This document shows positions 8,943-17,900 of a stretch of DNA of 64,000 nt, piece after piece. The notes under the pieces are model-generated. The model had not been told where the DNA came from and did no database searches. It saw nothing but the letters and a program-made list of their open reading frames with translations. This DNA comes from Pyrinomonadaceae bacterium (GTDB taxonomy: Bacteria > Acidobacteriota > Blastocatellia > Pyrinomonadales > Pyrinomonadaceae), in NCBI GenBank assembly GCA_019694395.1, contig JAIBCC010000022.1:49111-113110 (forward strand), read 5' to 3'. Each line of letters opens with the position of its first letter. The stretch's first letter is position 1. The position numbers and the translations under genes are program-made.

Positions 8943-9731
8943 TTAACTCACCTTAACGAAATTTGTGCCGTTAAATTTGTAACTAATGAACTTATTGGTA
9001 ACTCTGCCGTTTGGAAATTCTTTGTCGTTGATAACCACCGGGATTTTGAGTGTGTTAGTTTTTTTATCAAATTGAATCAGTTTGATCGGTCTTTCTTTGC
9101 GGTCAACGACTGAAAAAAAGTTATATTCAAAATTAAGCGTATCAGTCATTCCCGAAGCGGTTTTGATCAATTTAATTTTGTCTTTTAACTCATTACCCTC
9201 GATTTTATAAAGGTCAGCCGATTGATAATGGTCGTTGGTTGAACCAATAAAATTTGAGCAAACGATATAAATTTTTCCGTTATTTGAATCAACCGAGTAA
9301 ATCGCGTAAACGAAACTTCCAGCCCCGCCTTCCTCGTCTGCACGAGGTTCGCCATGTGAATAAACTTTGCCGTCACCGCCCCGAAATTGATAAATCCGCG
9401 AATAATCGTGCATCGTGCCGCCGGTTTCAGTATCCCACGAATAAATGCGGAACTTTCCATCTTCGGAAGTTGCATTCATCATCATTTTGTTCAATGCCGG
9501 AAAACCATAACTCAAAGTCGAAGCAATTTTGGTATAATTCAAAAGATTATTTTCAAAAACTTCATTGGCTTTTGACAGTTTTTCATCATCGTAATTGCCT
9601 CCGTAGGAAGAAAATTTTTGAACTTCCTTGAGATTTTTAACTAAAGTCTGTTCAATCACTTGTGGTGTTTGGGCAATAGTTGCAAGCGAAAATATAAATA
9701 GAAATAAGCCAAACATGGAAAGTCTTTTCAT
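8943..9731 (-). CDS. Secreted protein of unknown function
   Basis: The start at 9731 (MKRLSMFGLFLFIFSLATIAQTPQ) gives a clear signal peptide; a longer in-frame extension overlaps the preceding gene. The mature protein of about 240 residues has no recognised motif. It contains a Trp/Asp/Gly-rich central section (DGKFRIYSWDTETGGTM, then HGEPRADEEGGAGSFVYAIY) that looks beta-rich, and a C-terminal VTNKFISYKFNGTNFVKVS. The gene begins 4 bases after the beta-ureidopropionase stop and runs straight into the RidA gene, so the three look co-transcribed. Confidence 0.7.
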   Translation of the reverse strand: MKRLSMFGLFLFIFSLATIAQTPQVIEQTLVKNLKEVQKFSSYGGNYDDEKLSKANEVFENNLLNYTKIASTLSYGFPALNKMMMNATSEDGKFRIYSWDTETGGTMHDYSRIYQFRGGDGKVYSHGEPRADEEGGAGSFVYAIYSVDSNNGKIYIVCSNFIGSTNDHYQSADLYKIEGNELKDKIKLIKTASGMTDTLNFEYNFFSVVDRKERPIKLIQFDKKTNTLKIPVVINDKEFPNGRVTNKFISYKFNGTNFVKVS

Positions 9732-9735
9732 AAAT

Positions 9736-10605
9736 TTAATCAGCCACAATTGCGCCATAGGCATCAGGTCTTCTATCCCTAAAAAATTGCCAGGTATTGC
9801 GGACTTCTTTGATTTTGTCCATATCTAAATCAGCAACGATCAATTCATCTTGATCGCGTGTGCCAACTGAAATCATTTGTCCGCGTGGGTCGCAAAAATA
9901 GCTTTGCCCGTAGAATTCGCCGATGTTCCAAGGGGCTTCCGTCCCAACTCGGTTGATTGCGCCGACAAAATAACCGTTCGCAACTGCGTGGGCGGGTTGC
10001 TCCAGTTTCCAAAGATATTCGCTTAAACCTGCAACGGTTGCCGATGGATTAAAGATAATTTCCGCACCGTTCAAACCCAAACATCTTGCGCCTTCGGGAA
10101 AATGCCGATCATAGCAAATATAAACGCCGATTCGCGCAAATGCCGTATCAAAACACGGATAACCGAGATTGCCCGGACGAAAATAGAATTTTTCCCAGAA
10201 ACCCGGCGCAACGTGCGGGATGTGAGTTTTGCGGTATTTACCAAGATATTTTCCGTCGGCATCAATAACGGCGGCGGTGTTGTAATAAATTCCCGAAATT
10301 TCTTCTTCGTAAATCGGGACGATCAGCACCATGCCGTATTGTTTGGCGACTTCCTGCATCAATTTGACGGTTTGACCATCGGGAACTTTTTCGACCGCTT
10401 CATACCAGCGCGTTTGCTGTTCGGCGCAAAAATACGGTGTGGTAAAAATCTCCTGAAAACAAAGCATTTGCACCCCTTGAGTGGCAGCAGCTTCGACAAA
10501 TTTTAATTGATGTTCAATGTTTGCCTTTTTTATTTCTTCAATCGGGGCGTTCACATCGCCGACATTGTGGGCTTGAATCAAGCCGCTTTTGATGATTCTT
10601 GACAT
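9736..10605 (-). CDS. Nitrilase-superfamily beta-ureidopropionase (N-carbamoyl-beta-alanine amidohydrolase)
   Basis: The 289-residue product has the nitrilase Glu-Lys-Cys triad: Glu in LCFQEIFTTPYF, Lys in YRKTHIPH, and Cys in GVYICYDRHFPEGAR. The CYDRHFPE context and the HVAPGFWEKFYFRPG insertion are typical of beta-ureidopropionase and N-carbamoyl amino acid amidases. It would cleave N-carbamoyl-beta-alanine to beta-alanine, CO2 and ammonia, the step after the hydantoinase encoded at 25.3-26.7 kb. N-carbamoylputrescine amidase is the main alternative; the pathway context favours the pyrimidine role. It is transcribed ahead of the secreted-protein and RidA genes. Confidence 0.85.
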   Translation of the reverse strand: MSRIIKSGLIQAHNVGDVNAPIEEIKKANIEHQLKFVEAAATQGVQMLCFQEIFTTPYFCAEQQTRWYEAVEKVPDGQTVKLMQEVAKQYGMVLIVPIYEEEISGIYYNTAAVIDADGKYLGKYRKTHIPHVAPGFWEKFYFRPGNLGYPCFDTAFARIGVYICYDRHFPEGARCLGLNGAEIIFNPSATVAGLSEYLWKLEQPAHAVANGYFVGAINRVGTEAPWNIGEFYGQSYFCDPRGQMISVGTRDQDELIVADLDMDKIKEVRNTWQFFRDRRPDAYGAIVAD

Positions 10606-10626
10606 AATAACTCCTCAAAATAAAAT

Positions 10627-11088
10627 TTATTCAGAAAATAACACTATTTGATGAATTTGTTTGACCATTCCGTTTGAAATTGTGAACCGCTGAACAAATT
10701 GAACATCATAACTTTCGTCAGTTTCATAAAACTTTCCCTTTTCCTGTCCGATCACGACAATTGAATTCCCTTGAGCTACCAATGACAGGAGATTTGTTTC
10801 TTGTTCTTTTACCTGCGAGAAATTATAAACAGTTGCCTTTGTTATTTCATCTCGACCTATTGCCCGTTTGATGAACTTAAATTTTTCTGGGCAATACAAT
10901 TTCATTTCCGCCTCAGGCGAAAGTTGGTTGGCAAATGATTCCAAATCAGCCCGAATTAAGGCACCATATAATCTTTGTAAAACAGAAACATTTTCCTGTT
11001 CCAAAATTTTACTTGAAAAGTTCGTATCGCCCTTTTCAAATGCAGCCTGAACAAACCCTGCAAACTCAGTTTTTATTGGCAATGACAT
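10627..11088 (-). CDS. SnoaL-like / NTF2-fold protein
   Basis: The 153-residue product reads as a small alpha+beta barrel. A helical start is followed by SVLQRLYGALIRADLESFANQLSPEAEMKLY, which is the usual opening of SnoaL-like domains. Successive strands follow, ending in VQRFTISNGMVKQIHQIVLF. Such domains serve as ketosteroid-isomerase-like enzymes or as binding proteins, and nothing in the sequence fixes a substrate. It lies 21 bases upstream of the beta-ureidopropionase gene in the same direction. Confidence 0.75.
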   Translation of the reverse strand: MSLPIKTEFAGFVQAAFEKGDTNFSSKILEQENVSVLQRLYGALIRADLESFANQLSPEAEMKLYCPEKFKFIKRAIGRDEITKATVYNFSQVKEQETNLLSLVAQGNSIVVIGQEKGKFYETDESYDVQFVQRFTISNGMVKQIHQIVLFSE

Positions 11089-11106
11089 TTAAACCCTTAA
11101 AAAAAA

Positions 11107-11814
11107 CTAATTTTTGATACCAAGCAATTCAGAAACAGTTTTAAACTCAAACCCCTTTTCTTTCAAGTCTTTAATGATAGGGCGAACTGCTTTCATTGAC
11201 TCCACTGTATTGTCCTACATAACGTGGAGTAAAATTATAGAACCGTTTTTGGTATTGTCCAAAGCATTTTTGACTAAATCGTCTGTCTTTTGAAAATATG
11301 TATTCGGCTCGACATCCCAAGTGATAGTTTTGCGATTATTCGTGGATAAATACCAAGGCAAAAGAAACAATTTTTTGCCGAAAGGAGGACGAAAGGTAAT
11401 TACACTTTTAAATCCCCCTTTTCTGATCAATTCGTCTGTGCTTTCAATTTCAGTTTTGACAAAACCTGGTGTAACCAGCCACATTCGCTCGTGATGATAA
11501 GTGTGATTTCCGATTTCGTGTCCGTCAGCAATAATTTTTTCAGTTTCGCCCGGGTTGTTTTCGATTTCTGCTCCCATCAAATAAAAAGTGGCTTTAACAT
11601 TTTCTTCCCGCAGGATTTGTCGGATTTTGTCGGTATGAGCTTTGGTTGGTCCGTCGTCAAATGTTAGGGCAACGACTTTTTGTTGAGTTTCAATTCGGGG
11701 ATAAATTTCACCAAAAAACTGAAACGAACGGGATTTGCCGATTTGGAAAAGGCTGACGGCGATTCCCAAAAATAATATAACAAATCCCAGTCCGTAAAAC
11801 AGTTTTTTCTTCAT
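11107..11814 (-). pseudogene. CE4 polysaccharide deacetylase interrupted by an in-frame TAG
   Basis: From the ATG at 11814 the frame encodes an N-terminal membrane anchor (LGFVILFLGIAVSLFQI) and a NodB domain: VALTFDDGPTKAHTD (catalytic/metal Asp pair), DGHEIGNHTYHH (metal His), ITFRPPFGKK, and IILLHVM near the end. The frame then meets TAG at 11215-11217. Beyond it the same frame continues for 35 codons, with a sequence (VESMKAVRPIIKDLKEKGF, TVSELLG) that is the ordinary NodB C-terminus, up to a normal stop at 11107-11109. The metal motifs precede the TAG, so the truncated 199-residue form might keep some activity. A sequencing error is also possible. The ATG directly follows the cytochrome gene stop. 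Confidence 0.8.
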
Positions 11815-12891
11815 CTATTTTCCGCTGAATTTGGCATCATCAACGGGTGCATTGTTTTTGACTTCGGTAATTTTGCGTGTCCAACGAATATTCGGGACAG
11901 CAAATTTCATTGTGGTTGGAATTTTAACCCCACCAAAATCTTTGTAGTCAGCAAAATCAAATTGATAAATGTAGGCACCTAAAATCGTGCCAACTCTGGC
12001 TGTGCGACGAACAAGGAATCCGGTTTGAACGTCGAAATACAATGTATCTCGTTGATTATCAGCAGTTTGAGCGGTCAGAATATAAACTTCGCGTCCATCC
12101 AGTTTGTCAAAGAAACGATAATCAATTTGTTTGTAAATTGATTTCAAATCTCCCGTCCAAAGTTGTGCGCTACGTTTAATTTGTTCAGCTTCATCCACTT
12201 TTAACTGAATATCGCCGTTTGCACCTTTTTTCCAAGCGGTTGTGCCGTCATAACCTTCTGAAACAACTACAGTTCCGTGATCTTTGGAATTATAAGTCGT
12301 TGCAACTGCCAATTTTCCGCCTTTTTGCCAAAGTTCTTCGGCTTCGGTCGTTGTCCCGTCGGCTTCAACGCGGGAGGCTTTGATATGCCGAGAAGTTACT
12401 TTATCAAGATTAGCTTTGCCGCCTATTGCAGTTACATATTTTGCTAAAATGTCATCGGCAACCGGTTTGGTTTCTGGCTGTTTCGGGCGTTCGGTTGCGG
12501 GTGCAGGATAAAGGTTCGGTGCGCCAGCCGGATGATCGTGTCCGTTATGACAAGTGTTGCAAGTGATTTCGGGTCGGTTGTTAAAATGAGCTTTATTCAA
12601 TTCAAAAGTCATTTTCATCATCTCACGCGCTTCGTCTTTCGATTTTTTGTCGTCTTTTTCCCATTGGTCAACAACGTGACAAAAGGCACAATTAACTCCT
12701 AAGGAAGCGGAGATTTGATTCATAACTTTGCCCATCTGGTCGGCGGGCATATCAGTTAAAACCTTGATATTTTTGAACTTTTGTCCGGCAGTTTCAACTT
12801 GTTTGGTTTGCATTTCACCTTTCGGTGCAAAAAACGCTACTGCAAAAAGAGCGAATATAGAAATTGCGAAAATTTTAATTTTTTTGTTCAT
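11815..12891 (-). CDS. Diheme c-type cytochrome with reaction-centre-cytochrome-like domain and a lipoprotein-sorting-like C-terminal domain
   Basis: The 358-residue product starts with a signal-like hydrophobic N-terminus (MNKKIKIFAISIFALFAVAFFAP). Two CxxCH heme sites follow at about residues 75 and 113 (NCAFCHV and CNTCHNGHDHP). The phrase NIKVLTDMPADQMGKVMNQI ahead of the first site is typical of the Acidobacteriota proteins annotated as photosynthetic reaction centre cytochrome c subunits. Residues ~150-355 form a beta-rich domain (YVTAIGGKANLDKVTSRHIK ... LDGREVYILTAQTADNQRD) resembling LolA/outer-membrane sorting domains. The protein is exported; it probably carries electrons, with no photosynthesis implied. 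Confidence 0.85.
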   Translation of the reverse strand: MNKKIKIFAISIFALFAVAFFAPKGEMQTKQVETAGQKFKNIKVLTDMPADQMGKVMNQISASLGVNCAFCHVVDQWEKDDKKSKDEAREMMKMTFELNKAHFNNRPEITCNTCHNGHDHPAGAPNLYPAPATERPKQPETKPVADDILAKYVTAIGGKANLDKVTSRHIKASRVEADGTTTEAEELWQKGGKLAVATTYNSKDHGTVVVSEGYDGTTAWKKGANGDIQLKVDEAEQIKRSAQLWTGDLKSIYKQIDYRFFDKLDGREVYILTAQTADNQRDTLYFDVQTGFLVRRTARVGTILGAYIYQFDFADYKDFGGVKIPTTMKFAVPNIRWTRKITEVKNNAPVDDAKFSGK

Positions 12892-13094
12892 ATTCTTTCA
12901 ATCCTGAAACAGCACAAGGATTTTGATGTTTTCTCCAATTTTAGCTTAGTTAATTTCAGGGGGTATGCTTGGTTTTATTGCATAACAATTTCTGCTTTTC
13001 GATTTCCAAGTATAGAAAATATAACATTACTTTCCAAAAAATAACGTAAATTTATGTAAAATTTGGAAATTAGAAAAATGTTTTTTTAAAGATT

Positions 13095-14552
13095 TTATGA
13101 CATCCAATTTATCCCTGCCTCGGGATTCCATTTGGTCGTAGTTTTCTTTAATTTCGTCCAAAATTCGATTGAACTTTTGCCGGTAATATCGTTTGCGCCA
13201 AAGCGCGAATCATTCCAACCGCCGAAAGAAAAAGGCTCGCGCGGGACCGGAACGCCGATGTTGACTCCAATCATACCTGCCGAAGCGTGTTCCATCACAT
13301 AACGCGCAAGTCCGCCGCTTTGCGTGAAAACAGCCGCCGCGTTGCCGTAAGGATTAGCATTTTCGATTTTTATAGCTTCGTCCAAAGTGTTGGTTCGCAA
13401 AATTGAAATCACGGGACCGAAAATTTCTTCTTTGGCAACGGACATTTCTGGCGTGACGTAATCAATCACAGTTGGTCCGACATAAGTTCCGTTTTCTTTG
13501 CCTTCGACAACTGCATTTCTGCCGTCAACGAGAATTTTTGCGCCGTTCTTTTCAGCTTCGGTAATGTAGCCTTCGATTCGTTCCTTTGCGGCTTTGGAAA
13601 TTACTGCGCCAAGATTTTTGCCCGGAACTACTTTGCGTGCTTCATCACAAATTTTTGCAATTATAGGGTTTACATCACCAACCGCCAACATTGCCGAAGC
13701 CGCCATACATCTTTGTCCGGCACAACCTGACATCGAAGCGGTAACATTAGTCGCAGTCATTGTCGGATTTGCATCAGGCAAAACGAAAAGATGATTTTTT
13801 GCCCCGCCGAGCGCGACACAGCGTTTCAAATTATGCGTGGCTTGTTGATAAACCAACTTGGCGACTTTGGTTGAGCCGACAAAACTAACTGCTTCAATAC
13901 CTTCGTGAGCGCAAATTCCTTCGACAATTTCCTTGCCGCCGTTGATGATGTTGAAAACTCCGTCGGGCAATCCGGCTTCTTTCAAAAGTTCAGCCATTCG
14001 CAAACACGAAAGCGGAACTAATTCGGAAGGTTTCATAATCATCGTGTTTCCCAAAACCAAAGCATTTGGCATCGTCCAATTCGGAACCATCAACGGAAAA
14101 TTGAACGGCACGATTGACGCTACAACGCCAAGCGGAAAATGCTCGGTGCGGCATTCGACACCTTTGGAAACTTCCAGAATCTCACCCGAAACAAGCTGCG
14201 GCATCGAACAGGCAAATTCCGTAAGTTCAATGCTTTTCTCGACTTCCGCCTTTGCTTCGTCCCAGGTTTTGCCGTTTTCTTCCGACACGAGTGCGGTCAG
14301 TTCGTCAAAATTCTTTTCGAGTAAATAACGATATTTGAAAAAGACTTGGACGCGCTCTTTGATTGGCGTGTTTGACCATTTTGGAAAAGCATTTTTTGCC
14401 GATTCAACTGCTTTGTTTAGCTCATCAACCGTTGACATCGGAACTTTTGACAATAAATTTCCGTCAATCGGGGAAATCACATCTAAACTTTCGGTAGCGG
14501 AACTTTCGTGGAAAGAGCCGCGGTAATAATTTTTAACTGCTTCGTATTTCAT
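13095..14552 (-). CDS. mmsA: CoA-acylating methylmalonate/malonate semialdehyde dehydrogenase
   Basis: The 485-residue product is a full-length ALDH of the MmsA group. It has the coenzyme motif FNFPLMVPNW, a Gly-rich VSFVGSTKVAKLVY, the catalytic Cys in GCAGQRCMAAS, and PFSFGGWNDSRFG near the C-terminus, where MmsA proteins have a very similar phrase. The enzyme converts malonate semialdehyde (from beta-alanine) or methylmalonate semialdehyde (from thymine or valine) to acetyl- or propionyl-CoA with NAD. This is the last step of the reductive pyrimidine route encoded around it. Its stop is followed by about 200 non-coding bases before the cytochrome gene. Confidence 0.92.
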   Translation of the reverse strand: MKYEAVKNYYRGSFHESSATESLDVISPIDGNLLSKVPMSTVDELNKAVESAKNAFPKWSNTPIKERVQVFFKYRYLLEKNFDELTALVSEENGKTWDEAKAEVEKSIELTEFACSMPQLVSGEILEVSKGVECRTEHFPLGVVASIVPFNFPLMVPNWTMPNALVLGNTMIMKPSELVPLSCLRMAELLKEAGLPDGVFNIINGGKEIVEGICAHEGIEAVSFVGSTKVAKLVYQQATHNLKRCVALGGAKNHLFVLPDANPTMTATNVTASMSGCAGQRCMAASAMLAVGDVNPIIAKICDEARKVVPGKNLGAVISKAAKERIEGYITEAEKNGAKILVDGRNAVVEGKENGTYVGPTVIDYVTPEMSVAKEEIFGPVISILRTNTLDEAIKIENANPYGNAAAVFTQSGGLARYVMEHASAGMIGVNIGVPVPREPFSFGGWNDSRFGANDITGKSSIEFWTKLKKTTTKWNPEAGINWMS

Positions 14553-14572
14553 ATTTCATTTTTAGCACAAAT

Positions 14573-16819
14573 TTACGCGGATTCGTAATTTAACGATTCG
14601 AGAATGGGTTGAATCGCCGCTTGCAATTTATTAACAATTTCGCCCGGACCTTCAAAACAATGATAAAAAAGGGCAACGTGCGGTTCGTCCATCATTTTGC
14701 AAAGCTCCAAACTGACCGTCAGCGAAGCATTTGTTTGGATGTGGCGCAAATTTCGGCTGTGAATATTGTTAATGCCGAGACGTTTATTATTATTTGGATT
14801 CAGGTAGAAAAAACGCCGCATTTGCAGATATATGCCGTGGGAATTTTCTTCAGTTCCTTCAACCAATTCGCTGATTCCGCTTGGGTCATAGCGTAGAAGG
14901 GTCACAAAATCGCCCGTGCCTTGATAATTTTGGAGCAACGGAACGATTGCGGCGTGGAACGGTCTGATTGAGGCTTCCAACTTTATATTTCCAACAGCAT
15001 TGATTCGCAAATTTTGTTCAAAATCGCCGTTCGCCGTTTCGCTGACTCCAAAATTTGCCAAATTATCGGCTTTCTTATTTGCCAAATGTTCTTTAATAGG
15101 GCGCAGTTGTTTGAGCGGAATAAAAAAGCCTTCGCTTTCAGTGTCGGAATTAAACCAGATGCCGTGCACACCGTAAGGAATAAATTGTTCGAGATATTCA
15201 ACAATATTCGCCGTCGGAATCGTTAAAACCAAAGCCGAACCGTCCTCTCCAGTCAAATTATTTTCCCGCGCAAAACGCTGTAGCCTTTCGCTGTCGGTAA
15301 AGGCGCGAATCATTTGTTGCCCGTCCGCAAAATCCGGGTTTGCCGCAATATAAGGGTTCAAATTCGGCATCTCGCCGCGTGCGATAAAGAGCCAATTTTC
15401 AAGTTCATAAACCTCTCCAAATAGCGCGTTCAAATCCTCCATTGCATTGGTTGAAAAGGCTTTGCGTGATAATTCGTCAAACTGATTCGTTGGAGTTTGG
15501 GAACTACTCTCAACCGTTTTTTCCGGCTCTTTTGCTAAAGGCTCGACAGGTTCGGGTTCATCCATCAAAATTTCCGCGGCGGGAACCATTTTTTTAATCA
15601 TCCAATCCGCATAATCTTTAACAAATTCGTCGTCTTGTTCGAGTTTTTGCCACTTCGCTTTATCCTGCTGCAAAAACGCGAAAGCCAACATCGGCATCAG
15701 CAATTTTCTTTCGTTGAGGCAGGATTCGATATAAACCTTGAACAATTTGGGTGACATTTTATTTTCAACCCGCAAACTGTTAAACATATCCGCCGTATTT
15801 GCGATAATTTGCTCTTTTCCTTCTTCATCTGCATCGTCCATTGCCGCCGCCGAACCTGCCATTATTGACGAAAGCAAAGTGTTTTCCTGATCAAATTGGG
15901 CGATGTCATCGGCATTTTCTGCCACCAGTTGGTCTAATTGATTCGGCTCGGTTTTCGGCATTTCTGCATCAATATCCGCTTGAAACTGTTCCGCCGTTAC
16001 TTTTCGGATATGGTCGTATTTGTCGCCGATATAGAAATAAAATTGGTTTTGCGAATCATTAACTGTGCCGCCGAATTTTGTGGTTATAACGGTTTCGGGC
16101 GGGAAAATTTTGGTGTAGGAATCCAAAATATGATATTTCGATCCGTCAGAATTTCCCATCCGCCAATCCGCGCCGTAAAGTTGGGCGTAGATCTTTTCAA
16201 GATACGCAGGTTTTAATTGTTCGCCGTCTATCCATCCGGACGGCACACGGCAATAAAGATGTTGAGTTGATGCGGAAGGATGCACAAAGCCGGACGGGAA
16301 ACCCAAACCATCCTTGATTTGAACAATTAAAGTAACAGTTGACGGATTTTGGAAAAGTTCCGGCGATTGATTTTCAGAAACATCAGCAGTTTTCGTCAAC
16401 AAACCTTTGCTCTCCAAATGCTCATAAATCGGGCGCATCATCTTCAAATCGTGGTGAAAACTGTGGCTGCCGTAGTTTGGATTAAAGAAAATTTTGAAGC
16501 AGCCTTTAGGAATCAGTTGTTCGATATAGTCGAGAATATTCGCCGTTGAAACGCTCAGAATTGAATCGCCATTGTAGAAATTTAAGCCCTTTTCCGCCGC
16601 ATATAGTCTTGCCCGTTCCGCCTCGGTAAAAACCGCCACCGCTGGCTGTTCGCCAAACATTTCGGGATAAAGCCAGCAACGCGGCGTTTCTCCGGCATCA
16701 ATAAAATACCATTCCGAAAGTGAAAAAACGGCGGCAAAAAGTCTTTCGTGATCTTCAGAAGTAGCATTCGACGCGGATGATTTTTGCGCCAGATCATCAA
16801 AATTTAGGTTGCTTGTCAT
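14573..16819 (-). CDS. Large protein with two SseB-like domains
   Basis: The 748-residue product contains an internal duplication. About residues 20-150 (WYFIDAGETPRCWLYPEM, AVFTEAERARLYA, STANILDYIEQL) are repeated near 455-590 (WLFIARGEMPNLNPYIA, RAFTDSERLQRFA, TANIVEYLEQFIPYG). The pattern of an aromatic opening strand, FTD.ER and a terminal Gly-Ile strand is that of SseB N-terminal domains. Each copy is followed by another conserved region that includes LRPIKEHL or MRPIYEHL. No signal or membrane segment is seen, so it is cytoplasmic. SseB-like domains are frequent in secretion-linked or polymorphic-toxin loci, but no such genes are adjacent. Function unknown. Confidence 0.65.
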   Translation of the reverse strand: MTSNLNFDDLAQKSSASNATSEDHERLFAAVFSLSEWYFIDAGETPRCWLYPEMFGEQPAVAVFTEAERARLYAAEKGLNFYNGDSILSVSTANILDYIEQLIPKGCFKIFFNPNYGSHSFHHDLKMMRPIYEHLESKGLLTKTADVSENQSPELFQNPSTVTLIVQIKDGLGFPSGFVHPSASTQHLYCRVPSGWIDGEQLKPAYLEKIYAQLYGADWRMGNSDGSKYHILDSYTKIFPPETVITTKFGGTVNDSQNQFYFYIGDKYDHIRKVTAEQFQADIDAEMPKTEPNQLDQLVAENADDIAQFDQENTLLSSIMAGSAAAMDDADEEGKEQIIANTADMFNSLRVENKMSPKLFKVYIESCLNERKLLMPMLAFAFLQQDKAKWQKLEQDDEFVKDYADWMIKKMVPAAEILMDEPEPVEPLAKEPEKTVESSSQTPTNQFDELSRKAFSTNAMEDLNALFGEVYELENWLFIARGEMPNLNPYIAANPDFADGQQMIRAFTDSERLQRFARENNLTGEDGSALVLTIPTANIVEYLEQFIPYGVHGIWFNSDTESEGFFIPLKQLRPIKEHLANKKADNLANFGVSETANGDFEQNLRINAVGNIKLEASIRPFHAAIVPLLQNYQGTGDFVTLLRYDPSGISELVEGTEENSHGIYLQMRRFFYLNPNNNKRLGINNIHSRNLRHIQTNASLTVSLELCKMMDEPHVALFYHCFEGPGEIVNKLQAAIQPILESLNYESA

Positions 16820-17068
16820 AATTTTCCTTTGAAAAAATTAAACCGAAAATATTTAATTCGTGCTTATTATTAGAACTATTTTTTCAAAATTGAGGCTTTC
16901 AGAATTATTAATTGCTTTGTTTTTTTAGAATTTTTACGTCCTTGAAATATAACGCCAAGACAAAAACTTAGTCAACCTTGATTTTTTTCTGAAACTTGTC
17001 ATTTGAAAAACTTTGGCTCAAAACCCGGATTATTTTATAGTAAGTTTTAGAGTGACTTATTTTAATTT

Positions 17069-17698
17069 ATGCAAACCGAAAAAATTAAAGTTGATTTTGA
17101 AATCAACGGACTCGATTTAGCTAATCAATTTTCGGAATCCTATAACAATATTTTTCTTGTTTTTAGCAAAGATTTTAGTCAAACCAACCCGGAAACAATC
17201 CGTGAAAAAAGTTCAAAATTTAATAAATTTGATTTTGCATTTCGCTACAAAAATGAAAATCTCGAATATTTGATTGATTGCTCACTCTACGATGACGACA
17301 ATGGGGCGGGCGGGCAAATTCATACTTACGGCTCGTTTTTGGCAGAACTTACCGAAAACGGAAATTTAATTTTCAAAGTAACTGCAAAGGCTTGGGAAAA
17401 TATCTTAGAAATTGAATTTAACCCGAATTGTTCAGCCCAGGAAATTAAAATTATTGAAACCATAAAGTATCGAATTGCTTATCAAAAGAAAGAAGATTCA
17501 TTTTGGAAAAACGATTACGGAGCGAAAAGTTTTGAAGAAAAAGCGGCGTATTGGGCAAACGGAATGTTTCGGAGTGAGCGTTGGCAAACCGAAAGCGGTT
17601 TGGATATTTATGAGGGATACACCCCGAACTGGTATCAATTTGCCAAAAAACGTGAGCCTGATTTCGACAAAATGCTGGTCTATATTTTTGAAAGATAA
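17069..17698 (+). CDS. Uncharacterised cytoplasmic protein, possible frameshift at the 3' end
   Basis: The 209-residue product is Glu/Asn/Lys-rich with no signal peptide and no recognised motif. A cluster of aromatic residues near the end (YWANGMFRSERWQTE, YTPNWYQFAKKREPDFD) suggests a compact C-terminal fold. Immediately after the stop, a different frame (about 17705-17778) reads as ordinary protein (FDYSDLSPKEILKRIGRED, then LKQI and a stop). The native C-terminus may therefore have been longer, with a small indel near 17695. Upstream, about 250 bases separate it from the divergent SseB-like gene and show no clear element. Confidence 0.55.
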   Translation: MQTEKIKVDFEINGLDLANQFSESYNNIFLVFSKDFSQTNPETIREKSSKFNKFDFAFRYKNENLEYLIDCSLYDDDNGAGGQIHTYGSFLAELTENGNLIFKVTAKAWENILEIEFNPNCSAQEIKIIETIKYRIAYQKKEDSFWKNDYGAKSFEEKAAYWANGMFRSERWQTESGLDIYEGYTPNWYQFAKKREPDFDKMLVYIFER

Positions 17699-17797
17699 AA
17701 ACCGAGTTTGATTATTCTGATTTGAGCCCGAAAGAAATTTTAAAGCGAATCGGTCGAGAAGATTTAAAACAAATTTAATTTCAATAATTGGTGTTTT

Positions 17798-17842
17798 TAA
17801 CACAGATTCACACAGATAAAAAACAGATAAACACGGATAAAC
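17798..17842. repeat. Degenerate CACAGAT/ACAGATAAA short tandem repeat
   Basis: Repeated units ACACAGAT, ACACAGATAAA, ACAGATAAA and ACACGGATAAA follow one another in the 200-base gap between two convergent genes. A distant ACATCTGTGGG at about 17861 may pair with them. This looks like a dispersed intergenic repeat and not a coding remnant. Confidence 0.55.
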
Positions 17843-17900
17843 CATTTGTTTTCATTATTTAACATCTGTGGGCATCAATTTTAGAAGTAACTTTTTTCTT

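Noticed and set aside
11815..12891. Photosynthesis from the reaction-centre-cytochrome-like domain
   Set aside because: This cytochrome family is widespread in non-phototrophic Acidobacteriota, and no reaction-centre, bacteriochlorophyll or light-harvesting gene is present.
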